Translations under genes and position numbers: made by a program
Assembly (NCBI RefSeq): GCF_046546475.1
Contig: NZ_JBKGXS010000013.1
Location: 1-64,000 of the forward strand
DNA: 64,000 nt
Direction: 5' to 3'
DNA from: Pseudonocardia phyllosphaerae
Lineage (GTDB): Bacteria; Actinomycetota; Actinomycetes; Mycobacteriales; Pseudonocardiaceae
Shown here: positions 8,301 to 14,919 of the stretch, one piece after another
Layout: every line of letters begins with the position of its first letter
Position numbering within the stretch: the stretch's first letter is position 1
The notes under the pieces: model-generated
Told to the model about the DNA's origin: nothing
The model's input: the letters and a program-made list of their open reading frames with translations, nothing else
The model's database searches: none

Positions 8301-10396
8301 TTGAGCAGCGCCTTCTCGGCGGCCTTGCGGAAGCGGCCGAACGCGGCACGCGCGTCGGTGCCGTGCTGCTCCTCGGCGCGCAGCCGGGCCGTGTGCGGGT
8401 GCACCGCCGACGCCCCGAACGCCAGCAGGACCGCCAGGTGGTGCGAGCTGCAGACCTGCCCGGTCGCGACGACGGGCGACACCGACGGCGCGAGACCGGC
8501 CTCGGTCAGCGCGCGGTCGACGGCGGCGACGGCGAGCGCCGCGGGGATCGGGGCGCGCTCGGATCCGGCACCGCGGTCGTCGAGCAGGGCGATGCCGCCG
8601 CCGGTGCGCGCGAAGGCGACGACGTCGTCGCACAGGGCGTCGATCGCCTGCTCCAGCGAGCCGGGGGTGTGCAGCAGCTCGAACGCGGCGACCGGCACCC
8701 GGGTCTGCCCGGTGACCCGGTCGAGGTCGTCGGCGTCGAGAACGGGCGAGTCGAGCACGATCCGGTGCGTGCCGGGTGCGCCGGGGCCGGTCGGGCGGGC
8801 GCCGAGCGCGACGCGCAGCGTCATGCCGTCGGCCTCGCGGATCGGGTCCAGCGGCGGGTTCGTGACCTGCGCGAACCGCTGGGTGAAGAAGCGGGCGACG
8901 CCGCCCTCGCGGTCGGTGAGGGCGTTGATCGCGTTGTCGTAGCCCATCGCGGAGATCTTCTCGGCACCGTTGTCGAGCATCGGGTCGAGCAGGTAGCGGA
9001 ACGCCTCCTGGTCGAGGCCGTAGGCGACGTAGCGCTGCGGGAGGGTGAGGTCGCTCTCCGGGGCCTCCGCGGTTGCCTCGGTTGCCTCAGCTGCTGAGAC
9101 GTCGGGAAGCCCGGTGCGGGCCTGCGCGAGCAACGCCGGGTAGTCGGCGCGGGCGGCGAGACGCTCCAGGGTCTCGGCGGTGCCGAAGCTGCGCTGCTCG
9201 GTGGCGCTCCACCAGAGCATCCCGCCTGCCTCGATGCGGCCGCGGCGCAGCACCCGGTCGTCGGGCAGATCGAACTGGCCGGCCTCGGAAGACACGGTCA
9301 GGTACTCGTCGGTCTCGCAGGTGCGCAGCGGGCGCAGGCCGAGCCGGTCGAGACGGGCACCGATGACGTCGCCGTCGGAGAAGACGAGCGCGGCCGGGCC
9401 GTCGTTGCACTCCTCGGCGAGCGAGGTGTACTCGAGCATCGCGCGGACCGGCTCGGACAACGAGCGGTCGTTCTCCCAGGCCGGGGGCATCATCGCGACG
9501 ACGGCGGCGACCAGATCCAGCCCGTCCTCGGCGACGCGGTCGTTCAGCGTCTGGTCCAGCCGCGCGCTGTCGGACTGGCCCGGCGGGCGGACGATACGGC
9601 GGCCGCGGGCGCGGGCCAGGGCGTCGTCGGCGATGCGGTTCTTGCGGTCGGTGTTGAGCTCGCCGTTGTGTGCCAGCAGCCGGAACGGCTGGGCCATCGT
9701 CGGGTGCGGGTCGGTGTTGGTGGAGAACCGGGTGTGGAAGTACAGGCTGCGGACCTCGTGCGCGGGGTCGCGCAGGTCGGTGAAGTAGCGCAGCACCTCC
9801 CACGAGTTGAGCCGGCCCTTGAGCACCTGGGTGCGGGTGGACAGGCTCAGCGGGTAGAGACCGGCGAGCTCGGCGTCGGAGTAGGCGACCTCCTCGACGT
9901 CGAGCAGGCAGCGGTGGGTGAACCGCTCGGTGTCGGTCTCGCCGTCGGGCAGAGTGAAGATCCACTGCCGGATCGGGAGCTGCGCGGCGGGCCCGGCCGG
10001 GCGCAGCACCGACGGGTCGGTCGGCACGTCACGGACGGCGAGGATCGTGCAGCCGTGCTCCTCGAGGACGCGCGTGACCAGCTTCTCCGCCGCCCGCGCC
10101 CGCCCCTGCTCGGCGGGCAGGAAGAAGTTGCCGACCCCGAACCGCCCCGCTTCCAGCTCCCGCCCGGCCAGCGCCGAGAAGAAGCGGACCGACAGGTCGA
10201 CCGAGACGCCGCCGCCGTCGCCGACGCCCTCGGCGGACATGCCGCCGCGGTGCGGCACCGCGCACAGCGCGCGGTGGGCCTGGACGAGGACGTCGTGGGT
10301 CTGCCGGCCGTCCTTGCGGACGATCAGCCCCACGCCGCAGCTGCTGTGCTCCGCAGCCGGGTCGTGCAGGCCCTCGGGGCGCGACGGCGTTCTCAA
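5336..10396 (-). CDS. gltB: glutamate synthase large subunit (GltB-like), stand-alone
   Basis: GOGAT large-subunit homologue that would transfer glutamine amide nitrogen to 2-oxoglutarate. Domains in order: class II glutamine amidotransferase whose catalytic Cys is residue 20 (SSCGVGL, so a 19-residue propeptide would be removed), with AHNGELNT; a central domain (YGLDQEAFRYLLDPM); an FMN domain (EGGENRSRFGTIRGS, KPGEGGQLPG, GNTGGTGAAAV); and a C-terminal GXGXG beta-helix. The Fe-S cysteines read CVMAKNCNVKC, C-x5-C-x3-C rather than the usual C-x5-C-x4-C. At 1686 residues it is longer than typical (about 1500), with an extra C-terminal segment. The TTG start is 4 bases after GGAGGAG. No gltD follows; a diflavin reductase takes that place. 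An IdeR-like box lies upstream. Confidence 0.85.
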   Translation of the reverse strand: MRTPSRPEGLHDPAAEHSSCGVGLIVRKDGRQTHDVLVQAHRALCAVPHRGGMSAEGVGDGGGVSVDLSVRFFSALAGRELEAGRFGVGNFFLPAEQGRARAAEKLVTRVLEEHGCTILAVRDVPTDPSVLRPAGPAAQLPIRQWIFTLPDGETDTERFTHRCLLDVEEVAYSDAELAGLYPLSLSTRTQVLKGRLNSWEVLRYFTDLRDPAHEVRSLYFHTRFSTNTDPHPTMAQPFRLLAHNGELNTDRKNRIADDALARARGRRIVRPPGQSDSARLDQTLNDRVAEDGLDLVAAVVAMMPPAWENDRSLSEPVRAMLEYTSLAEECNDGPAALVFSDGDVIGARLDRLGLRPLRTCETDEYLTVSSEAGQFDLPDDRVLRRGRIEAGGMLWWSATEQRSFGTAETLERLAARADYPALLAQARTGLPDVSAAEATEATAEAPESDLTLPQRYVAYGLDQEAFRYLLDPMLDNGAEKISAMGYDNAINALTDREGGVARFFTQRFAQVTNPPLDPIREADGMTLRVALGARPTGPGAPGTHRIVLDSPVLDADDLDRVTGQTRVPVAAFELLHTPGSLEQAIDALCDDVVAFARTGGGIALLDDRGAGSERAPIPAALAVAAVDRALTEAGLAPSVSPVVATGQVCSSHHLAVLLAFGASAVHPHTARLRAEEQHGTDARAAFGRFRKAAEKALLKTMARVGLCTAGSYVGGQFLEPSYLDTADPVLSRWFAELDSPVGGVGFAEIEDSAARWHSRALTVTGPEDIPALGLFKERSDGAGHSYGVTAVRAFTDLVDERTPLTAPAVESSLRLLPLAALNDAFGLHDDAYVHGGLAELTPDEIDAFAITRGYRDFVDTIVAERAERPSALRDVLGLRTGVEEPVALDDVQPAHEITRTLASGAMSHGALVASAHEAVAHGTNMVGGMSNCGEGGENRSRFGTIRGSRIKQFASGRFGVWAGYLADPMIEQIEIKIAQGAKPGEGGQLPGAKVTVDIAAARGATPGVELVSPPPHHDTYSIEDLAQLIHDATAARVKVVVKLVSSEGIGTIAVGVAKAGAHVINVAGNTGGTGAAAVTSLKFAGRSAEIGLAEVHQALSAHGLRDAVELRCSGAHQTANDVVVSALLGGDNFEFGTTALMMLRCVMAKNCNVKCPAGITTNAEAFDGDPRALAQFLLNIAHEVREILARLGLRSLREARGRTDLLELLENPAIVARLDLRRMLHRSTTPQVADPVRVPADHDHDERWSATVRAALEAGETGVEIDGGLLGNRHRSVGGRLAVDVERMLNHEGVTGIALRDDRGRRFLPDRFARIRTHGSAGQSFGLLCNDGLWLEHTGTANDGVGKAACGGTISLLSPGGGEDRPGENVLIGNFALFGATGGRLFVRGEAGDRFAVRNSGASAVVEGLGDFGCEYMTGGAVLNLGAAGVGLGNGMSGGFLYQYDPARVARFSTDSVDVAPVEGFHDTAVRLLLGWHLEATGSPLARRLIEHWDSERAHVLVATPRALRLYQDADAILAARSRKELVDELAEALAAHQVRRHKLAARDGVAVADGVVPADATEEMFALLNGLTVQTIAEDVARRRGTTARHLLLVEDHAVRARLVRYARDALAGYDDAQLAVLVSDKRVGDLKAALARRDVTGTDSPGTFGWILAQDRANTERLGRLPGVEELFAAQAAPDLVGAR

Positions 10397-10411
10397 GCGG
10401 CTCCTCCGTTT

Positions 10412-10430
10412 TTAGGGGAGCCTTACCTTA
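10412..10430. promoter_or_regulatory. IdeR/DtxR-type iron box
   Basis: The 19-mer TTAGGGGAGCCTTACCTTA matches the consensus TTAGGTTAGSCTAACCTAA at 15 of 19 positions by hand count. It overlaps the predicted -10 of the gltB-like operon, the usual arrangement for iron-dependent repression. Regulator identity is inferred. Confidence 0.65.
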
Positions 10431-10454
10431 GGAACGCTCAGGGTTGGCGATCAA
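10425..10454 (-). promoter_or_regulatory. predicted promoter of the gltB-like operon
   Basis: Reading the minus strand, a -35-like TTGATC (10454-10449) is followed after 18 bases by TAAGGT (10430-10425), which fits TANNNT. Transcription would start near 10418, giving a leader of about 22 bases that carries GGAGGAG. The iron box covers the -10. Confidence 0.45.
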
Positions 10455-10536
10455 CGCTTGCGCACTGTCGCGCGGGACACACCGCGCCCGATGGGGCCGA
10501 CCGGCAGGGCGGGGCGTCCGGTTAGACTGCCGACGA

Positions 10537-10613
10537 CGGGGTGTGGCGCAGCTTGGTAGCGCACTCGCTTTGGGAGCGAGGGGCCGTGGGTTCAAATCCC
10601 GCCACCCCGACCA
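10537..10613 (+). tRNA. tRNA-Pro(TGG)
   Basis: Cloverleaf with acceptor CGGGGTG/CACCCCG, a CTCGC/GCGAG anticodon stem around TTTGGGA (anticodon TGG), T-arm GGTTCAAATCC, discriminator A and an encoded CCA. No integrase is adjacent. Confidence 0.96.
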
Positions 10614-10631
10614 GCGGCAGCGGCCCGATCC

Positions 10632-10700
10632 ATGATCACCGCGATCGAGGGGTCCGGTGCCGGATGTGGCACCCGATCCGTCGCAGAATTCGATCATCAC
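10632..10700. repeat. 67-69 bp imperfect palindromic repeat, copy 1
   Basis: About 69 bp beginning ATGATCACCGC and ending GATCATCAC. The inner part holds CGGTGCC-N6-GGCACC, a short hairpin. A second diverged copy lies at 11091-11157; the two bracket the GNAT gene. The near-inverted ends (GATCA at both) give it the look of a small palindromic or miniature element. No transposase is nearby. Confidence 0.6.
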
Positions 10701-11021
10701 GTGGTGCGATGGGTCCCTACGGAGCCCTGGCTGAACTGGATGGCGCGACGGGTCGCCGACGGCCGGCTCGTCGCGACAGTGCAGGCGACCGTCCGCTGCG
10801 AGCAGGCCTGGGTCGCGTGGGTCGTCGGGGCGGAGTTCCAGGGCCGCGGGTTCGGGCGCGAGGCAGCGGCCGGGATGACCGACTGGTTGGCGCGCAACGG
10901 AATCCGTCAGCTGCGGGCGGCGATCGCGCCGGGGCACGCGCACTCCGAGACGCTGGCGCGGTCCGTGGGGATGGCGCCCACCGAGGAGACCGTGGACGGG
11001 GAGCGGGTCTGGGCCGGGTGA
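10701..11021 (+). CDS. GNAT N-acetyltransferase, N-terminally short
   Basis: GNAT-fold acetyl-CoA-dependent acyltransferase; substrate unknown. The acetyl-CoA site is QGRGFGREAA and is followed by LRAAIAPGHAHSETLARSVG, the usual beta4-alpha4 region. At 106 residues it lacks the first helices of a normal 160-180 residue enzyme. An ATG at 10632 is in frame, but its first 23 codons are made of a repeat that also occurs after the gene, so I start at GTG 10701 (VVRWVPTEPW). It may therefore be a 5'-truncated remnant created when the repeat arrived. A strong hairpin follows the stop. Confidence 0.6.
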   Translation: MVRWVPTEPWLNWMARRVADGRLVATVQATVRCEQAWVAWVVGAEFQGRGFGREAAAGMTDWLARNGIRQLRAAIAPGHAHSETLARSVGMAPTEETVDGERVWAG

Positions 11022-11030
11022 TCAGCGGAT

Positions 11031-11070
11031 TGCCGGTGTTTCGTGCCGCCGGTGGCACCGCACACCGGCA
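11031..11070. terminator. hairpin after the GNAT gene
   Basis: Outer arms TGCCGGTGT (11031-11039) and ACACCGGCA (11062-11070) are exact complements, with an inner GTGCC/GGCAC stem. It lies 9 bases after the GNAT stop. There is no T-run, which is common for actinomycete terminators. Confidence 0.55.
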
Positions 11071-11090
11071 GAACGGTGATCTTGAGTGGC

Positions 11091-11157
11091 GTGATCACCG
11101 CAAGCGAGGGATCCGGTGCCGGATGTGGCACCGAACCCCTCGGAGAAGACGATCACG
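11091..11157. repeat. 67-69 bp imperfect palindromic repeat, copy 2
   Basis: Diverged direct copy of the element at 10632-10700, beginning GTGATCACCGC and ending ACGATCACG. The central GGTGCCGGATGTGGCACC is identical in both copies. It overlaps the last codons of the YqeY-like gene on the other strand. Confidence 0.6.
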
Positions 11158-11500
11158 CGTCTGACCGGTACCGCGCGAGGACCGCGGCCTCGGCGCGCAG
11201 ACGCTCCGCGTCGGCGGCCCGGCCCGCCTGGGCGTAGACCTCCGCCGCTGCGGAACGCTCGCGGATCTCCTCGTCGAGCACCGCGTCCAGGTCGTCCCGC
11301 GACAGGGAACGCCGCTCCGCCTCGGCGGCCCCGACCCCGGTCGCCGCGCCGGCCACGTGCTCACCCGAGCCCGCGGCCGGTGCGGCCTCGACCGCGGAGG
11401 CGTTGTCGAACGCGGCCAGGGCCGAGCGCAGGGCGGCGGCGGTGACCCGGTCACGGGCCTTCAACGCCGTCGTCAGGTCGGCACGCATGGTGGTGAGCAC
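11153..11500 (-). CDS. GatB/YqeY-domain protein, short form
   Basis: Small helical protein related to the YqeY family and the tail domain of the GatB amidotransferase subunit, which contacts tRNA; no reaction is known for the free-standing form. Typical features are MRADLTTALKARDRVTAAALRSALAAFDNA at the N-terminus and the helix ending ERLRAEAAVLARY. The middle is an Ala/Gly-rich linker. I choose the GTG at 11500 (VLTTMRADL) because AGGAGG lies five bases upstream. The gene is divergent from the VOC gene and its 3' end runs into a repeat copy. Confidence 0.8.
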   Translation of the reverse strand: MLTTMRADLTTALKARDRVTAAALRSALAAFDNASAVEAAPAAGSGEHVAGAATGVGAAEAERRSLSRDDLDAVLDEEIRERSAAAEVYAQAGRAADAERLRAEAAVLARYRSDA

Positions 11501-11606
11501 TGGCCCCTCCTCGGAGTCGTCGCAGGTCACGGTAGCGACGACCGTCCGCGGATCCGACCGGTTTTCGACGCCCCCACACTGGCGGGCGCCGCTACGGTCG
11601 TCGGCC

Positions 11607-11972
11607 ATGAGTACCCGCATCGCCTGGGCGACGGTCGCGGTCGCCGACCAGGGCGTCATGCTCGACTTCTTCACGAGCGTCCTCGGATTCACCGTCCGCA
11701 CCGACGCGGAGATGTGGCCCGGGGCCAGCTGGATCGAGGTCGTCCCGCCCGACGCCGACACCGGGCTCGTGCTGAGCCGGGCCGGCGACTTCGGCCGCGA
11801 GCCGGACACCGCGTACCCGGTCGGGCTGATCACCGACGACCTCGACGGCGTCGTCGCGCGGGTCCGGGAGCGTGGGCTCGCCGCCACCGACCCCGTCGAC
11901 GAGGACTGGGGCCGCTACGCGACGCTCACCGATCCCGAGGGCCGCGAGCTCCTGCTGCGCGGAGCGCGCTGA
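11607..11972 (+). CDS. VOC / glyoxalase-fold protein
   Basis: A 121-residue single-domain vicinal-oxygen-chelate protein. It opens with IAWATVAVADQGVMLDFFTSVLGF and closes with RYATLTDPEGRELLL, the paired beta-alpha modules of the fold. Members include glyoxalases, dioxygenases and antibiotic-binding proteins; the residues seen do not decide among them. It is transcribed divergently from the YqeY-like gene, with about 106 bases between. Confidence 0.8.
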   Translation: MSTRIAWATVAVADQGVMLDFFTSVLGFTVRTDAEMWPGASWIEVVPPDADTGLVLSRAGDFGREPDTAYPVGLITDDLDGVVARVRERGLAATDPVDEDWGRYATLTDPEGRELLLRGAR

Positions 11973-11979
11973 GCCGCGC

Positions 11980-12333
11980 TCAGCGCGAGCCGTGCGCGCA
12001 GGGGTTGGCGGCGTCGGCGTCGTCGAACAGGGTCTGCACCCCCGACGCGGCCAGCACCCGCCGGACCTGCCGGGAGACCCCGCGGCCCAGGCGCAGCCGG
12101 CCGCCGACCTGCTCGGCGTGCCGGAGCCCGACGAGCAGCGCGGTGAGCCCGGACGCGTCGAGGTAGGTCACCCCGCACAGGTCGAGCACGACGCAGCAGG
12201 ACCCGTCGACCCACCGTTGCAGCTCGCGGGTCAGCTCCGGGGCCGCCGCACTGTCGATCTCCCCGAGGCAGCGGAGCAGCACGCGGCCGCCCGGCCGGGG
12301 AACCGCGGTGATGCGGACGGTGGTGTCCATCAT
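11980..12333 (-). CDS. STAS-domain anti-sigma factor antagonist
   Basis: SpoIIAA/RsbV-type protein of about 117 residues that would bind an anti-sigma kinase when unphosphorylated. The conserved phosphorylation segment is YLDASGLTALL, with the Ser in DASG. The ATG at 12333 is preceded by GGGGGAG at a five-base spacing; a longer frame reaching 12462 has no such site. It lies downstream of the Asp23/sigma genes on the same strand but 159 bases away, so it probably has its own promoter. No partner RsbW-type kinase is in the window. Confidence 0.85.
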   Translation of the reverse strand: MMDTTVRITAVPRPGGRVLLRCLGEIDSAAAPELTRELQRWVDGSCCVVLDLCGVTYLDASGLTALLVGLRHAEQVGGRLRLGRGVSRQVRRVLAASGVQTLFDDADAANPCAHGSR

Positions 12334-12492
12334 TGACACTCCCCCACCGGCTGCGTGGCAGCCGGGTCGATGCCACAGCTCGGTCCGCCGGACACGGAGA
12401 CGGTCCCGTGACGGCGGCAGGACGTGTCCCTGGCGCGACGGTTGGTGCGGCACTGCAGTCACGTCGTGGTCCCCCCTGTTGTCGGTGACGCC

Positions 12493-13080
12493 TCAGTCCA
12501 GGACGTCGTCGATGACGACGCTGACCTCGGCAGCCGTGAGCCCGGTGAGCTCATGGATCTGTTCGGTGACCTCGCGCCGGACGCGCTCGGCCAGGTCGTG
12601 CAGGTCCTCGCCGTAGCTCGCGGCGAGCACGATCTCGATCGCCGTGCTGGAGCCGGCCACGCCGACGGTGACGTCGTCGCCCTCGTCGCCGACCTTGCTC
12701 AGTGCGACCCGGACGCCCTCGACGGCCTGTGCGGAGCGGCTCGCGGTCACCACGATCACCCGGGCGGCGATCCGCGTGGCGCCCAGCGGTCCGGGCAGCA
12801 CGGCGTAGTTGGGCTCGGAGAACGCCCCGCGCAGCCGGCGCATCACGCTGTCGAACTTGCCCTCGGGCGCGGTGACCTCCTCGGCCGCGAGCTCCTCCAT
12901 CGGCCCCCACAGCCGCTCGTACTCGCCGAGGGCGGCCTGGCAGTGCACGCAGTGCTGCTGGTGCTCGTCGCGCTCGGCACCCCGGCCGGCGGCGACCTGA
13001 TCCATGAGGTCGTCGGTGGAACGGCCGCAGGGCAACCGCTGCTCGACCAGCATCTCGTCCTGCTCGTCGTGGAAGCTCAT
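12493..13080 (-). CDS. Asp23/Gls24 protein with N-terminal zinc anti-sigma motif
   Basis: 195 residues. The N-terminal part carries H40-x3-C44-x2-C47 (HQQHCVHC), the ZAS zinc anti-sigma signature, with an extra Cys18. Residues from about 75 to the end resemble the Asp23 envelope-stress fold (ARVIVVTASRSAQAVEGVRVALSK, then IEIVLAASYGEDLHDLAERVRREVTEQI). Its ATG overlaps the sigma-factor stop as ATGA. That coupling and the ZAS motif indicate it is the sigma factor's antagonist, with the Asp23 part as a possible envelope sensor. There is no membrane segment, so it would act in the cytoplasm or at the membrane's inner face through partners. Confidence 0.75.
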   Translation of the reverse strand: MSFHDEQDEMLVEQRLPCGRSTDDLMDQVAAGRGAERDEHQQHCVHCQAALGEYERLWGPMEELAAEEVTAPEGKFDSVMRRLRGAFSEPNYAVLPGPLGATRIAARVIVVTASRSAQAVEGVRVALSKVGDEGDDVTVGVAGSSTAIEIVLAASYGEDLHDLAERVRREVTEQIHELTGLTAAEVSVVIDDVLD

Positions 13081-13631
13081 GTCCACTCCCGCAGGGTCTC
13101 GAGAAGCTTGCGTCGCCCTCGGTGCAGGCGGCCCCGAACCGTCGCCTCGGAGACGTTGAGGATCGCCGCGACCTCCTGATAGCTCATCTGCTCGATGTCG
13201 ACGAGCACGACGGGGGCGCGCAGCTCGGTCGGCAGTTCGGTGACCGCGGCCATCGCCGCCTTGACCTGTCCGCGCGCCTCGGCCTGCCGGTCGGCGCCAG
13301 GGGTCGTGGCGACGTCCGGGTCCTCCAGCGGCTCGTGTCCCTGCCGCTTGTTGATCAGGTTGATGCACCGGTTGACCACGACCCGGTAGATCCAGGTCGT
13401 GAACTTGGCTCCTCCGGAGAAGCCGACGAGGGCGGTGAACAGCGTCAGGACGACGTCCTGGGCGACGTCCTCGGCATCGTGGGAGTTGCCCACCATGCGC
13501 AGCGCGATCCGGTAGATCCGATCGCGGTGCCGACGCACCAGCTCCTCGTAGGCCTCGGGAGTGCCCTCCTTCGCCTTCTCGATCAGCCAGGCGTCGGCGG
13601 CCGCGTCGAGCCCACCTCGTCCGGGACTCAC
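13077..13631 (-). CDS. ECF RNA polymerase sigma factor
   Basis: 184-residue extracytoplasmic-function sigma factor. Region 2 is YEELVRRHRDRIYRIALRMVGNSHDAEDVAQDVVL with FTTWIYRVVVNRCI; region 4 is MSYQEVAAILNVSEATVRGRLHRGRRKL. It starts with GTG; no strong ribosome site is evident. It would direct a stress regulon and is translationally coupled to the ZAS-Asp23 protein that probably inhibits it. The 212-base upstream region holds a CRP-like site. Confidence 0.9.
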   Translation of the reverse strand: MSPGRGGLDAAADAWLIEKAKEGTPEAYEELVRRHRDRIYRIALRMVGNSHDAEDVAQDVVLTLFTALVGFSGGAKFTTWIYRVVVNRCINLINKRQGHEPLEDPDVATTPGADRQAEARGQVKAAMAAVTELPTELRAPVVLVDIEQMSYQEVAAILNVSEATVRGRLHRGRRKLLETLREWT

Positions 13632-13812
13632 CCGCCAGCACCGTCCTGCACGTCCGACTTCTCCTTCCGGCGCGACGCCTGGCCGGGTCCCGCCCCCACG
13701 GGACCCGGCCGTCGAAGCCTGCGACGGCCCCCGGCACGTCGCGCGGCGTCATTCCCCCTCGCCTCGACACCCGTAGGACAAGCCGGCGCGGAAATCATCA
13801 CGGATCTTCTTA

Positions 13813-13828
13813 CGTGACCCGAATCACA
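13813..13828. promoter_or_regulatory. CRP/GlxR-like palindrome
   Basis: CGTGA-N6-TCACA differs by one base from the TGTGA-N6-TCACA consensus of CRP-family regulators. It sits about 180 bases before the sigma-factor start and just past the stop of the universal stress gene. Function is inferred from symmetry only. Confidence 0.4.
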
Positions 13829-13843
13829 TTAGAGAACAGCAGG

Positions 13844-14731
13844 TCAGGGCGTTGCCCGGGCGTCCGGACCGACCAGCAGGACCGGCGAGGCCGACTTCTG
13901 GATCAGCGCGAGACCGGTCGAGCCGAGCAGCAGGCCCCGGAAGCCGCCCCGCCCGCGGGTGGCGACGACGACGGCCTGCGCGCCCTCGCTGGCCTCGGCC
14001 AGCGCGGCGGCCGGCTCGGCCTGCCCGATCCGGCGGGACACCACGACGTCGGGGTAGCGCTCCGACCAGCCGGCGAGGCGTTCGGACAGTGCGCGCTCCT
14101 CGGCGTCGCGCATCTTCTCCCAGGGCGCGTTCACGAACAGGTCGCCCAGGTGCGACCGGCGGATGTCGGCGTCGCTCCACACGTGCACGGCCAGCAGCGG
14201 CGCCCGGCGCAGCGACGCCTCGGCGAAGGCGTGCGCCAGCGCGATGTCCGAGAGCGGGCCGCCGTCGACACCGACCACGACCGGGCCCGCCTCCGCGACC
14301 TCGCCGCGGACGACGACCACGGGGCACTCGGCGTGCGACGCGATACCCAGGGTCACCGAGCCCAGCGCGCTGCCCAGCGTCCCGCGCCCGGCCGAGCCGA
14401 TCACCACGAACAGCGCGGTGCTCGACTCCTCGCGCAGGGCGAGGACCGGGGCCTGGCGGACCCAGGCCGTCTCCACCGCCACGTCCGGCGCGACCTCGGC
14501 GGCCAGCTGCGACGCGTCATTCAGGATGCGGTCCGACTCGCCCTGCATCCGCTCCTCGACGTCGTCGAGGACCGACACCGCGGATGCCTGCGCATACAGG
14601 CCCGCGACGTCGAAGGCGTGCACGATCCGCAGGTCCGCCCCGCGGACCGCGGCCTCGTGCGCGGCCCAGCGCACCGCGCCTCCGGCGGGTTCCGACCCGT
14701 CCACACCGACCACGATCGTCCCGGCACTCAT
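13844..14731 (-). CDS. universal stress protein, two UspA domains
   Basis: Tandem Usp protein of 295 residues, as common in actinomycetes. Each half begins with a Rossmann-like strand (IVVGVDGSEPA; VVVGVDGGPLS). Each carries the ATP-binding G-x2-G-x9-G-S/T motif (GSAGRGTLGSALGSVT; TRGRGGFRGLLLGSTG). Such proteins bind ATP and are induced in hypoxia or starvation. It is divergent from the flavin monooxygenase gene. Confidence 0.93.
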   Translation of the reverse strand: MSAGTIVVGVDGSEPAGGAVRWAAHEAAVRGADLRIVHAFDVAGLYAQASAVSVLDDVEERMQGESDRILNDASQLAAEVAPDVAVETAWVRQAPVLALREESSTALFVVIGSAGRGTLGSALGSVTLGIASHAECPVVVVRGEVAEAGPVVVGVDGGPLSDIALAHAFAEASLRRAPLLAVHVWSDADIRRSHLGDLFVNAPWEKMRDAEERALSERLAGWSERYPDVVVSRRIGQAEPAAALAEASEGAQAVVVATRGRGGFRGLLLGSTGLALIQKSASPVLLVGPDARATP

Positions 14732-14919
14732 GTCCGGTCTCCCCTCCGCAGCCGGTCACGGCGCCGGCCGCTCACCTCCCACCCTCCTCCGGTGCTCGAG
14801 GCCTTGCACCACGTCGTCGGGTGAAGCGGGACACCCTGCGCCCGAACGGCTGAACGGCATGTCCCTCGCCCGGGGCTACGGTGATCATCGAACGGTCGTG
14901 GTGGTGACGAGGAGGTCCC

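Noticed and set aside
10537..10613. tRNA-Pro as a second integration site
   Set aside because: No integrase or repeated tRNA 3' end lies nearby.
10632..11157. Composite transposon made of the two repeats and the GNAT gene
   Set aside because: No transposase or target-site duplication is visible; the repeats may simply be two independent insertions.
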